Source of the DNA: Rubrivirga sp046845755 | Lineage (GTDB): Bacteria > Bacteroidota > Rhodothermia > Rhodothermales > Rubricoccaceae | DNA length: 64,000 nucleotides | Direction of reading: 5' to 3' | NCBI RefSeq assembly: GCF_046845755.1 | Contig: NZ_CP177357.1 | Span: forward strand, 2,728,001 to 2,792,000 | Part shown: positions 7,613 to 19,434 of the stretch, piece by piece | Layout of the letters: every line of letters starts with the position of its first letter | How positions within the stretch are numbered: position 1 is the stretch's first letter | Position numbers and translations under genes: made by a program | The notes under the pieces: model-generated | The model's input: the letters and a program-made list of their open reading frames with translations, nothing else | What the model was told of the DNA's origin: nothing | Databases searched by the model: none

Positions 7613-10600
7613 ATGTCCGCCCCTCCCCCTGACGACGACGGCGACGAGGTCGGCCCCGGCGCCCCGCACGGCTCCGACATCGACGGGATCGCCGGGGAGG
7701 CCCCGCCCGGCGTCGACACGTTCCCGGTCGTCGGGATCGGCGCCTCGGCCGGCGGGCTCCGCGCCTTCCAGGAGTTTTTCAGCGCACTCCCAGCCCAGCC
7801 CGGGATGGCGTTCGTGCTCGTCCAGCACCTGTCCCCGGACCACGAGAGCGCGCTCGCGGAGCTGATCCAGACGCGCACCCAGATGACGGTCGCCCAGGTG
7901 GACGACCACCCGGACGTCGAGGCCAACTGCGTCTACGTGATCCCGCCCGGCCGGCACCTCGAGATCGAGGACGGCCACCTCCAGCTCGTCGAGGCTCGGC
8001 GCGACCGGGGCCGGCCGGCGGCCATCGACCACTTTTTCCGGACGCTCGCCGAGGACATGGGCGACCGCGCCGTGTGCGTCGTCCTGTCGGGGACGGGCTC
8101 CGACGGGTCGCTCGGGCTCAAGGCCGTCAAGGAGCGGGGCGGGCTGGCGATGGCCCAGGCGCCCGACGACGCCGAGTACGACGGGATGCCCGGGAGCGCG
8201 CTCGCCACCGAACTCGTGGACGTGCAGGGGACGGCGGCCGAGTTGGCCGAAAAGCTCGTCGCCATCCGCAATGCCTCCAATCGGCTGACCGTCCCGGCCG
8301 CCCCCGACGACCCACTCGTCGAGGACGACCACCAGGCGCTCCAGGCCATCTTCGCGCACCTCCGCGAGCGGACGGCCCACGACTTTTCGGACTACAAGCG
8401 GACCACGATCCTGCGCCGGCTCGCGCGGCGGCTCCAGATGACCGGCCAGCCCGGGCTCCCCAGCTACGCCGCCTACCTCCGATCCGACCCCGGCGAGGTC
8501 CAGGCGCTCCTGCGCGACTTCCTGATCTCGGTCACCCAGTTTTTCCGCGACTCCGAGGCGTTCGAGGCGCTCCAGGCCGAGGTCGTCCCGGCGCTGTTCG
8601 AGGGGAAGGGCCGGCACGACCAGGTCCGCGTCTGGGTGGCCGGGTGCGCGACCGGCGAGGAGGCGTACTCGATCGCGATGCTGCTGTGCGAGTACAAGGA
8701 CCGGCTCGCCGACGGGCCCGACATCCAGGTGTTCGCGACCGACATCGACGACGACGCGCTCGACCGGGCGCGCGAGGGGGTCTACTCCGAGATCGTCGCG
8801 GCCGACGTGTCGGCTGAGCGGCTCCAGCGGTTCTTCCAGGTCGAGGGCGACGCCGTCCGGGTGAAGCCCGAGATCCGCCAGATGGTGCTGTTCGCGCGGC
8901 ACAACCTGCTCTCGGACCCTCCGTTCTCGCGGCTCGACCTGGTGGCCTGCCGGAACGTGCTGATCTACTTCAACCGGTCGGTCCAGGAGCGCGTCTTCGC
9001 GACGTTCCACTACGCGCTCCACCCCGAGGGCTGGCTGTTCCTGGGCGCCGCCGAGGGCCCGGCCTTGCTGTCGAAGGGGTTCGCGGCGGTCGACAAGCCG
9101 GCGCGCATCTACCAACGCCGGGGAGGGGCCGCCCCGCCCCGCCTCCCGTTCGCGGGCGGCGGCGACGGGCGCAAGGGGGCGGCCCCGCGCGCGCGCCCCG
9201 CCGACCCGCCCATCGAGGGCGTCGTCGAGCGGTACCGCGACTGGACGCTCGACCAGTACGCCCCGCCGCGGCTTCTGGTCGACGAGCACTACGACGTGAC
9301 GCACGTCTTCGGGACCGCGGGCGACTACCTCCGCGACCGCGAGGGCCCGGTCTCGCAAAACGTGGTCGACAAGGTGCTCCGCGTGCTCCGGGTCGACCTC
9401 CGGGCCGCGCTCTTCCGGGCGTTCTCGTCCGGCGAGCCGACCGACAGCCGGTTCCACCGCGTGGTCGTCGGCGGGCGCGAGCGGGTCGTCCGGCTCCACG
9501 TCGGGCGCGTCGGCGGGGCGGCCGCCCAGGACGGCCAGGCCGAGGTCGTCTTTATCGAGCTCGACCCCGAGACCGTCGCCTCGCTCGGCGCCGTCGTCGC
9601 CGAGGCCGGCGACGGCGACGGCCTGGTCGACGGCCGGGCCCTCGCCCAGCTCGAGCAGGAGCTCCACCAGACCCGCAAGCAGCTCCAGCAGACCATGGAG
9701 GAGGGCGAGGTCGCCACCGAAGAGCTCAAAGCGTCCAACGAAGAGCTCCAGTCGATCAACGAGGAGCTCCAGTCGACGACCGAGGAGCTCGAGACCTCGA
9801 AGGAGGAGCTCCAATCGACCAACGAGGAGCTCCGGACGGTCAATCAGGAGCTCAAGAACAAGGTCGACGAGCTGCTCCGGTCGAACGCCGACCTCCAGAA
9901 CCTGATGGCGTCGACCGACATCGCGACGCTGTTCCTCGACCGCGAGCTCCGGCTCACGCGGTTCACGCCGCGGGCGGCCGACGTCTTCCACGTCATCCCG
10001 CCCGACCTCGGCCGCCCGCTCGACCACCTCGCCCACCGCTTGCGCAGCGGGGGCGTCGTCGAGGTGGCCCGCCGCGTGCTCGACACGCTGGTCCCGGAGG
10101 ACTGGGAGGTCGACGCCGATGACGGCCAGCACTACCGCGCCCGCGTCCTCCCCTACCGCACCCCCGACGACCGCATCGACGGGGTCGTGCTGACGTTCGT
10201 CGACGTGACGGCGCTCAAGGACGCGCTCGACGAGGGCGAGCGCCGGGCCCGCCAGCAGGCGGCCGTCGCCGCGCTCGGCGTGGCCGCGCTCGACGGGACC
10301 CCGCTGGACGAGCTCTTCGCGCTCGCCGCCGCGAGCGCCGCCAAGATCTTAGACGCCGACTTTGCCAAGGTCCTGCGCCACCGGCCCGAGCACGGCGACT
10401 TGATCCTGGAAGCGGGTGTCGGCTGGGCCGACGGGCTCGTCGGGGTCGGGACCGTCCCGGACAACGTGGGCTCGCAGGCCGGCTTCACGCTGCTCGCCGT
10501 GGCGCCGGTCGTCGTGCCGGACCTCGCGGCGGAGACGCGGTTTACCGGCCCGCCGCTCCTCCACGACCACGGCGTTCAGAGCGGGGTGAGCGTCCCGATT

Positions 10601-12586
10601 CACGGCGCCAACGGCGCGTGGGGCGTGCTCGGCGTCCACAGCCGGGTCGCCCGCTCGTTCGCCGACGACGACGCCCAGGCCGTCCAGTCGCTGGCGAACG
10701 TGGTCGCCGACGCGATCCGCCGCGCGGCCGACGAGCGGACGATCGACGAGCAGCTCGCCGAGATCGAGGCCATCTACGGGACGGCCCCGGTGGGCCTGGC
10801 CTACATGGACCAGGAGCTCCGCTACCGCCGGATCAACACGCGCCTCGCCGAGATCAACGGGCTCCCCGTCGAGGAGCACATCGGCCGGCAAGGCTCGGAG
10901 CTGTTCCCCCTCCTGGCCGACGTCGTGGAGCCGATCCTGCTCGAGATCCTGGAGACGGGCCAGGCCGTCGAGGACGTCGAGTTCCAGGGCGCCACGCTCC
11001 GCGACCCCGACGACCTCCGGGACTGGCTGAGCAGCTACGTCCCCGACGTCGGCGCCGACGGCGCCATCCACGGCGTGAGCGTCGTCGTCCGCGACATCAC
11101 CGACCGCAAGCGGGCCGAGGCCGATCGCGTCGCGGCGCTCGCCGACCTCGACTTCGTGCTCGACAGCGTCGAGGTCGGCGTGTGGTCGATGGACGTGGCG
11201 ACCGAGGCGTACCGGCTCGACGACCGCACGCTGCAGATCACCCGGCTGTCGCTCCCGCTCCTGTTCGAGGACGCGATGGACCGCGTTCACCCCGACGACA
11301 GGGCCGAGATCACGACGCAGCTCCAGGCGGCGATGAGCGGCGGCCCCGACGGCCCGGCCTATGTGTTCAACGTCCGGCTTCGGGGCGACGACGACATCGT
11401 CCGGTGGATCGAGGTCCGGGGCCGCTTCCTCCCGGACCAGGGCGCGCAGGGCACGTTGTCGGGCATCGTCTACGACACGACGCCGCTGCACGAGGCGCGC
11501 GAGGCGGCCCGCCAGCGGCTCAGCGAGATCGAGGCGTACTTCCGGTCGATCCCGCTCGTCGTCTCGGTCCTCGACCTCGACGGCCGCTACCTCCGCGTCA
11601 ACGACGAGGCGGTTGCGTTCACCGGCCTCCCGGCCGAGGCCCTCATCGGCCAGCGCGCGGCCGACCTGTTCCCGGATCACGCGCGGCTCACCGATCCGCT
11701 CATCGCGTCCGTCGTCGCGACGGGCGAGCCCCAACTGGGCGTGCCCGTCCGGGCCGCCGCGCCCAGCGCCCCGGACGTGATCCGCCACTGGCTCCTCTAC
11801 GTCCACCCCGTCGTCGACGAGGGCGCCATCGTCGCCGTCACCGTCGGGGCCCAGGACATCACCGACCTCCGCCGGGCGCAGGACGAGCTCCGCGCGCTGA
11901 CGACGGACCTGGAGGCCCGCGTCGAGGCCCGGACCGAGCAGGTCCGCGGGCTCGCCGTCGAGCTGAGCCGGGCCGAGGAGGCCGAGCGCGAGCGGATCGC
12001 CGACCTCCTGCACGACGACCTCCAGCAGACGCTGTTCGGGGTCCAGGTCCAGACCAAGCTGCTCGCCGACGCGCTCGGCGACGCCGACGGGCCGGCCGCC
12101 GAGCTCCTCGGGCAGGCCCGGACCATGCTCGCCCAGGCCATCCACTCGGCGCGCACGCTGTCGGCCGAGTTCAGCCCGCCCGTCGCGAGCGACGAGGGGT
12201 TCACGGCCTCGCTGACCTGGCTCGCGCACCGCGTCGAGGAGGCGCACGGGCTGAGGGTCGCGGTCGAGGGCCCCGACGACCTCGTCGTCGGCCCCGACCT
12301 CCGGGTGCTCTTGCTGCGGTCGCTCCGCGAGCTCCTGTTCAACGTCGCCAAGCACGCCGCGGTCGACCGCGCCACGATCCAGCTGTCGGAGGCCGACGGC
12401 GAGGTCCGGGTGGAGGTGATCGACGAGGGCGCCGGGTTCGACCCGTCCGAGGCCGACCGGGTGCGGCGGGGGCTCGGGCTCGAGAGCATCCGCCGGCGGC
12501 TCTCGCTGGCGGGCGGGCGGATCGAGGTGACGTCGACGCCCGGTGCCGGGACGCGCGTCGCGCTGGCGGCCCCGTCCGCCGCGTAG
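7613..12586 (+). CDS. CheB-CheR-PAS-GAF-PAS histidine kinase fusion (1657 aa)
   Basis: This is a single-chain signalling protein. Domains in order: CheB-type methylesterase (about residues 35-225; GIGASAGG, VLVQHLSPDHES, GTGSDGSLG carry the Ser/His/Asp triad); CheR-type methyltransferase (about 245-500; SAM loop WVAGCATGEEAYSIAML, then RNVLIYFN); a long coiled coil (about 680-755; repeated EELQS.NEELQS heptads); a PAS domain (about 757-870); GAF (about 905-1045); three further PAS domains (about 1050-1425); and a HisKA_3 kinase core with phosphoacceptor His in LLHDDLQQT, ending in a HATPase with NVAKHA, DEGAGF and RRGLGLESI. There is no transmembrane span, so it is cytoplasmic. CheB/CheR-PAS fusions are known; no receiver or chemoreceptor gene is nearby, so the target is unknown. 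ATG 7613 is preferred to TTG 7580. The stop is only 3 bp from the convergent lipoprotein stop. Confidence 0.9.
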   Translation: MSAPPPDDDGDEVGPGAPHGSDIDGIAGEAPPGVDTFPVVGIGASAGGLRAFQEFFSALPAQPGMAFVLVQHLSPDHESALAELIQTRTQMTVAQVDDHPDVEANCVYVIPPGRHLEIEDGHLQLVEARRDRGRPAAIDHFFRTLAEDMGDRAVCVVLSGTGSDGSLGLKAVKERGGLAMAQAPDDAEYDGMPGSALATELVDVQGTAAELAEKLVAIRNASNRLTVPAAPDDPLVEDDHQALQAIFAHLRERTAHDFSDYKRTTILRRLARRLQMTGQPGLPSYAAYLRSDPGEVQALLRDFLISVTQFFRDSEAFEALQAEVVPALFEGKGRHDQVRVWVAGCATGEEAYSIAMLLCEYKDRLADGPDIQVFATDIDDDALDRAREGVYSEIVAADVSAERLQRFFQVEGDAVRVKPEIRQMVLFARHNLLSDPPFSRLDLVACRNVLIYFNRSVQERVFATFHYALHPEGWLFLGAAEGPALLSKGFAAVDKPARIYQRRGGAAPPRLPFAGGGDGRKGAAPRARPADPPIEGVVERYRDWTLDQYAPPRLLVDEHYDVTHVFGTAGDYLRDREGPVSQNVVDKVLRVLRVDLRAALFRAFSSGEPTDSRFHRVVVGGRERVVRLHVGRVGGAAAQDGQAEVVFIELDPETVASLGAVVAEAGDGDGLVDGRALAQLEQELHQTRKQLQQTMEEGEVATEELKASNEELQSINEELQSTTEELETSKEELQSTNEELRTVNQELKNKVDELLRSNADLQNLMASTDIATLFLDRELRLTRFTPRAADVFHVIPPDLGRPLDHLAHRLRSGGVVEVARRVLDTLVPEDWEVDADDGQHYRARVLPYRTPDDRIDGVVLTFVDVTALKDALDEGERRARQQAAVAALGVAALDGTPLDELFALAAASAAKILDADFAKVLRHRPEHGDLILEAGVGWADGLVGVGTVPDNVGSQAGFTLLAVAPVVVPDLAAETRFTGPPLLHDHGVQSGVSVPIHGANGAWGVLGVHSRVARSFADDDAQAVQSLANVVADAIRRAADERTIDEQLAEIEAIYGTAPVGLAYMDQELRYRRINTRLAEINGLPVEEHIGRQGSELFPLLADVVEPILLEILETGQAVEDVEFQGATLRDPDDLRDWLSSYVPDVGADGAIHGVSVVVRDITDRKRAEADRVAALADLDFVLDSVEVGVWSMDVATEAYRLDDRTLQITRLSLPLLFEDAMDRVHPDDRAEITTQLQAAMSGGPDGPAYVFNVRLRGDDDIVRWIEVRGRFLPDQGAQGTLSGIVYDTTPLHEAREAARQRLSEIEAYFRSIPLVVSVLDLDGRYLRVNDEAVAFTGLPAEALIGQRAADLFPDHARLTDPLIASVVATGEPQLGVPVRAAAPSAPDVIRHWLLYVHPVVDEGAIVAVTVGAQDITDLRRAQDELRALTTDLEARVEARTEQVRGLAVELSRAEEAERERIADLLHDDLQQTLFGVQVQTKLLADALGDADGPAAELLGQARTMLAQAIHSARTLSAEFSPPVASDEGFTASLTWLAHRVEEAHGLRVAVEGPDDLVVGPDLRVLLLRSLRELLFNVAKHAAVDRATIQLSEADGEVRVEVIDEGAGFDPSEADRVRRGLGLESIRRRLSLAGGRIEVTSTPGAGTRVALAAPSAA

Positions 12587-12589
12587 GCG

Positions 12590-13633
12590 TCAGCGCTGCC
12601 GGCGGCAGTCGGGGAACGTCTCGCCGTCGACCTCGAGGGTCGCCTCGTCGCCCTCCGTCCAGACCGTCACGGCGCCGTCCTGGTACTTCGCCCCGCTCGC
12701 GGCGCGGACCTGGCCGAGCACGAGGTAGCGGCTCGCGAACCGCTCGGGGAGCCACACCGCGAGCTCGCCCGGGCCGGTGCGGACCCGGACCGTGAACGCG
12801 CCGTCGGCGCACCCGTAGACGAGCGTCTGCCCCGTCGGCTGCGGGGCCATGCCGAGGTCGGCGCGCGCAAAGAGGAGCGTGCCCGCCGGTCCCCGGAGCG
12901 CGAGCCGGCCGCCCGAGACGGCAGCCCGGTCGACGCCGTCCAGCACCTCCAGAAAGGCGCGCTCGGACGAGGGCGGGAGGCACGCGCGGAGCGTGGCCGC
13001 GATCTGCATGAGCCGGAGCCCGCCGTCGGCGTCCAGGGTGTACTCCCCCGCAAACGAGTTGCAGCCGGTCTGGCCGCCGACCTGCCCGTCGGGGCGGAAA
13101 GTGATCGTCGGGACCTCCTCGGCTTCGGGCTGGGCCGCGACGCCGTCGGGCGCGGCGATCCCGACCAAGCGCCACTCGGGGCCCACCAGGCCGTCCGGAG
13201 CCGCGTCGGCCGGAGCAATGGCCGACGTGCCGCCCGCGACCTGCACGACGCGGATCTCGACGCCGTCGGTCGGGGCACCGTTCGTGAGGACCGGGATGGC
13301 CGTGTCCGTCGTCCAGCGCAAGTCCCCCGCGCCGTCGCGGATCTCGGCCCGCACCACGTAGCGGTGCCGCGCGGCGATCCGGGCCGGGTCGTAGCGGAGC
13401 GCGTACGGGATCGGGACGTTCCGGCCCTCGGCGCGGATCGTCTGCTCCGCCAGCGTCACCGACGGCGCGTCGGCGAGGCTCACGTCGAGCAGGCGGACCG
13501 TGACGACGGCGTCGGGCGCCAGGGCGATCCGCTCGCGGTACGTCACGGTGCCGGTGAGGGCGGCGTCCGGGGCCGTCGGCTGAACGGACGAGCAGCCGAC
13601 GGCGACCAGGAGAAGGGTCAGGAGGAGACGCAT
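12590..13633 (-). CDS. Three-domain lipoprotein: YbaY-like, META/HslJ and MliC-like
   Basis: The 347-residue protein has a lipoprotein signal (LLTLLLVAVGC, lipobox AVGC at residue 14). Residues about 25-135 match the YbaY/type-III-secretion-pilotin-like beta fold (LTGTVTYRERIALAPDAVVT). Residues about 150-255 are a META/HslJ domain (WRLVG, FRPDGQVGGQTGCNSFAGEY, RACLPPSSERAFLEVL). Residues about 260-345 resemble MliC, the membrane-bound C-type lysozyme inhibitor (VYGCADGAFTVRVR). In E. coli these three domains are separate proteins linked to envelope stress, antibiotic tolerance and lysozyme resistance. Here they are combined, suggesting one envelope-protection lipoprotein. The MliC assignment is the weakest of the three. 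Confidence 0.8.
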   Translation of the reverse strand: MRLLLTLLLVAVGCSSVQPTAPDAALTGTVTYRERIALAPDAVVTVRLLDVSLADAPSVTLAEQTIRAEGRNVPIPYALRYDPARIAARHRYVVRAEIRDGAGDLRWTTDTAIPVLTNGAPTDGVEIRVVQVAGGTSAIAPADAAPDGLVGPEWRLVGIAAPDGVAAQPEAEEVPTITFRPDGQVGGQTGCNSFAGEYTLDADGGLRLMQIAATLRACLPPSSERAFLEVLDGVDRAAVSGGRLALRGPAGTLLFARADLGMAPQPTGQTLVYGCADGAFTVRVRTGPGELAVWLPERFASRYLVLGQVRAASGAKYQDGAVTVWTEGDEATLEVDGETFPDCRRQR

Positions 13634-13733
13634 GGGGAAGGGGAGCGAGTCGAGCCCCCCAACGGGCGTCCTCCCAATCGCGGTGCCCCGGGCCCGGGAA
13701 GCCTGCGTGGAGCCCCGCCGCCCTGGCCTGGGC

Positions 13734-14066
13734 TTACCGCGAGCGCACGGTCCACGTGTACACGTCCGAGTTGGTCACGATGCCGCCATCGTAGAACTCG
13801 TAGCCCTCGACGGTGATCGCGCGGAAGTTGACGCAGCCGGCGTTCACCGCGACCGTGGTCCGCTCTCCCGCCTCCAGCACGTAGTCACCGAGCACGTCGA
13901 CCACGTTGTTCGGCTGCGTGCACCAGGACGCGTAGATGTACTCGATGGTGTAGCCCGTCTGATTGATGACGGTGAAGTTGAGGTCTCGGGCCCCGTCGGT
14001 GGGGGCCGGCGCGAAGCCGGGGAGCGTCAAGAGAGCGACCAGAGCGGTTAGCACGAAGATGCGCAT
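13734..14066 (-). CDS. Small secreted protein, unknown function
   Basis: The 110-residue product has a signal peptide (MRIFVLTALVALLTLPGFAPA) and a short beta-rich mature part (LNFTVINQTGYTIEYIYASW, then VLEAGERTTVAVN). The mature part contains two Cys that could pair. Fragments of the form NxTGYTIxxIYxSPS.....D.LG...L..G occur in small periplasmic proteins sensed as solvent-exposed beta sandwiches, but I cannot name a family. ATG 14066 begins the signal peptide. A TAGCTTGC box (14136-14129 on the minus strand) lies 62 nt upstream. Confidence 0.7.
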   Translation of the reverse strand: MRIFVLTALVALLTLPGFAPAPTDGARDLNFTVINQTGYTIEYIYASWCTQPNNVVDVLGDYVLEAGERTTVAVNAGCVNFRAITVEGYEFYDGGIVTNSDVYTWTVRSR

Positions 14067-14220
14067 AGAGGGGGGAGAATCCGGTAGGCGGAACAGCCGC
14101 CGGCTGCCCCCCACGAGGCGGGGGTGCCGCAAGCTAACGGACGGTTGGGGTGTATCCGTGACGCCCGCACATATTCTGCTCCCAGGGTCGAGGCCCGCCT
14201 GGTGGGAGAGGCCGGACGCA

Positions 14221-14254
14221 CGAACGCCGGCCTCCCAAGGGAAGCCGGCGTTCG
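14221..14254 (-). terminator. Hairpin downstream of tRNA-Ser
   Basis: A palindrome with 11-bp arms CGAACGCCGGC / GCCGGCGTTCG and a 12-nt loop starts 6 nt after the tRNA 3' end. No U-run follows, so it may be a processing signal or a Rho-assisted terminator rather than a full intrinsic one. Confidence 0.55.
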
Positions 14255-14257
14255 CTG

Positions 14258-14348
<91 letters not shown>

Positions 14349-14429
14349 AGTGGGGCTGGGTCCGTGAGGACCGAGGCCGGGCCGCGAAGATAGAAGCGCC
14401 GCGAGCGGGCGGGCAATCGAAATGCCCGT

Positions 14430-14521
14430 GAGTGGGGACGAGGCATGGGGCATGCGGGGCGGAGGGATGGGCAGAGGGCCGGCTCCCCTCATCCCGCCTC
14501 CCTCCGTCCCGTCTCCCTCCC
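14430..14521. repeat. Inverted-repeat spacer sharing a 16-mer with 56295-56310
   Basis: The spacer after the amidohydrolase stop is an imperfect purine/pyrimidine inverted repeat (GGCATGGGGC.., GGAGGGATGGGCAGAG, then ..CATCCCGCCTCCCTCCGTCCC). The 16-mer GGAGGGATGGGCAGAG at 14461-14476 is repeated exactly at 56295-56310, also inside an inverted repeat just after a stop codon. It may act as a terminator-like element. Confidence 0.45.
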
Positions 14522-17830
<3,309 letters not shown>

Positions 17831-17889
17831 GGGCGACGTGGGGTGAGGACGAGAAAAGCCGGACGGTGACCGCAGCGGCCGTCGAGGAG

Positions 17890-18027
17890 TCTCCCCCTCC
17901 TCATCCGAGGAGGGGACAACCCGAAGGGTCGGCGAAGCCAAGGGGTGGCCGATCAGCGGTGGCGACGAGGCGAGCCGGTCCCCCACCCCTGTCCCCTCCT
18001 GTCCAGGAGGGGGACTTCGCAGGGAAC
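17890..18027. repeat. Intergenic hairpin repeat element
   Basis: Between the divergent amidohydrolase and M24 peptidase genes lies CTCATCCGAGGAGGGG (also at about 1296-1311). A middle segment with AAGGGGTGGC facing CCCACCCCT follows, then a hairpin CCCCTCCTGTCCAGGAGGGG. It is a second copy of the element type seen at 1190-1400. Confidence 0.5.
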
Positions 18028-18067
18028 GGCAAAGGTAGCCCGACCGCCAGGGACTCCCGCGCCGGAG

Positions 18068-18075
18068 TAGGTTCG
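18068..18075 (+). promoter_or_regulatory. Candidate -7 box TAGGTTCG
   Basis: A TAnnTTnS match lies 20 nt before the ATG at 18096 of the M24 peptidase gene. Confidence 0.4.
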
Positions 18076-18095
18076 CAGCCCGCCCCCTCAACCCC

Positions 18096-19376
18096 ATGCG
18101 CACCCTGCCCCTGCTCGCCCTGCTGATCCTCACCGTTGGCGCCGAGGCGCAGTCCGCCGACCCCTGGCCCGCCATCCGCGCCGAGCGCATCGCGACGCTG
18201 CTGCCCGACGCCATGGACCGCGCCGGCGTCGACGCCTGGCTGATCGTGTGCCGCGAGAACGACAACGACCCGCTCGCGGGGCACGTCGGGTGCGAGAACG
18301 CGGGCGGCGAAGCGGCCTTCCTGTTTTTCCGCACCGCCGACGGCCTCTCCCCCGTCGCCGTCTCGCCAGCCGGCGAGGCGACGGCGCTGGCGGAACTGGA
18401 GCGGCACGACCAGGTGATCGAGATCCCACGCGGCGAGCAGGTCTGGCCGTCCGTCGTCGCCCTCTTCGAGCGGCACGACCCACAGGCGATCGCCATCAAC
18501 CGGGGCGGCGGGCCGATCTCCGACGGCCTATCCTCGACCCAGTACGAGCGAATGCAGGCCGGGCTCGGCGACTGGATGGCGCGGACGGAGTCGTCCGAGA
18601 CGCTGGTGTCGGAGTGGCTCTCAATCAAGACGCCCGCCGAGGTCCAGATCCTGCGCGAGGCCGCCGCGCTCACCGCGCAGTGGCAGGTCGAGGCGTACGC
18701 CGCCGCCGTCCCGGGCGTCACGACGGACCGCGACATCGCCGATTTCCTGGAGGCCCGGATGGCCGAGGCCGGCGTCGGCGATGGGTGGGCGCCCGACCAA
18801 AACCCCGCCGTCAACTCCGGCCGGGACCGCGGCCACTCGCACCCGACGGACCGGGTGATCCAGCCCGGCGACTTTATCCAGACCGACTTCGGCATCCGCG
18901 TGGGCAACTTGGTCACCGACATCCAGCGCTTTGCGTACGTGCTCGCGCCCGGCGAGACCGAGGCGCCGGCCGACGCCCTCGCGAAGTGGCACGCCGCCCG
19001 GCGTGGCTCGCGCGCGGCCTTCGCCGCCATGCGCCCCGGCGCGCGCGGCGTCGACGTGGACCGCGCGCAACGGGCCGTCATGGCCGAGAACGGGTCGCTC
19101 CCGGTGATGTGGAGCACCGGCCACCCGGTCGGCTACTGGGCCCACGACTCGGGCCCCAGCCTGGGCGGCGGCCAAGCCGGCCGCACGCCATCGGGCCGCC
19201 AGCTTGCAGTGCTCCGCCCCGGCATGACGTTCGCCTTCGACGGCTTCCACACGTGGGCGCTGAGCGGCGACGACACCAAGACGATCTCGGTCGAGGAGAT
19301 GGTCGTCATCACCGGCGACGGCGCCGAGTGGCTGACGCCGCCCCAGGAGGCCCTCATTCTGATTCCCTCGCGCTGA
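18096..19376 (+). CDS. Exported M24 (Xaa-Pro dipeptidase-like) metallopeptidase
   Basis: The 426-residue product has a signal peptide (MRTLPLLALLILTVGAEAQS), so it acts outside the cytoplasm. The N-terminal domain (about 25-180) is the creatinase-type domain. The C-terminal pita-bread domain (about 190-420) keeps the usual metal motifs: QTDFGI and VTDIQRF (two Asp), GHPVGYWAHD (His) and SVEEMVVITGDG (Glu). The other Glu ligand, normally in GMxxxIEP, appears as Asp in GMTFAFDGFHTW. The family cleaves Xaa-Pro dipeptides or related substrates using two divalent metals. It is divergently oriented to the propeller-amidohydrolase, suggesting shared roles in peptide scavenging. The stop lies near a symmetrical terminator shared with the convergent kinase gene. 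Confidence 0.85.
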   Translation: MRTLPLLALLILTVGAEAQSADPWPAIRAERIATLLPDAMDRAGVDAWLIVCRENDNDPLAGHVGCENAGGEAAFLFFRTADGLSPVAVSPAGEATALAELERHDQVIEIPRGEQVWPSVVALFERHDPQAIAINRGGGPISDGLSSTQYERMQAGLGDWMARTESSETLVSEWLSIKTPAEVQILREAAALTAQWQVEAYAAAVPGVTTDRDIADFLEARMAEAGVGDGWAPDQNPAVNSGRDRGHSHPTDRVIQPGDFIQTDFGIRVGNLVTDIQRFAYVLAPGETEAPADALAKWHAARRGSRAAFAAMRPGARGVDVDRAQRAVMAENGSLPVMWSTGHPVGYWAHDSGPSLGGGQAGRTPSGRQLAVLRPGMTFAFDGFHTWALSGDDTKTISVEEMVVITGDGAEWLTPPQEALILIPSR

Positions 19377-19392
19377 GGGCGGGCTGGCGTCA

Positions 19393-19421
19393 GTAGGGAC
19401 ACACCGGCGGTGTGTCCCTAC
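19393..19421. terminator. Bidirectional hairpin between convergent genes
   Basis: A perfect 13-bp stem GTAGGGACACACC / GGTGTGTCCCTAC with a 3-nt loop sits between the M24 peptidase stop (19376) and the kinase stop (19435). GTAGGGACACACCG-type hairpins occur as dispersed repeats in many genomes and here probably end both transcripts, although neither side has a U-run. Confidence 0.6.
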
Positions 19422-19434
19422 GGGGTTCGCGGGC

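Noticed and set aside
7238..10132. A 964-codon open frame antisense to the CheB-CheR kinase
   Set aside because: Its product is low-complexity Arg/Val/Asp and mirrors the sense codons; the sense strand encodes clear CheB and CheR motifs.
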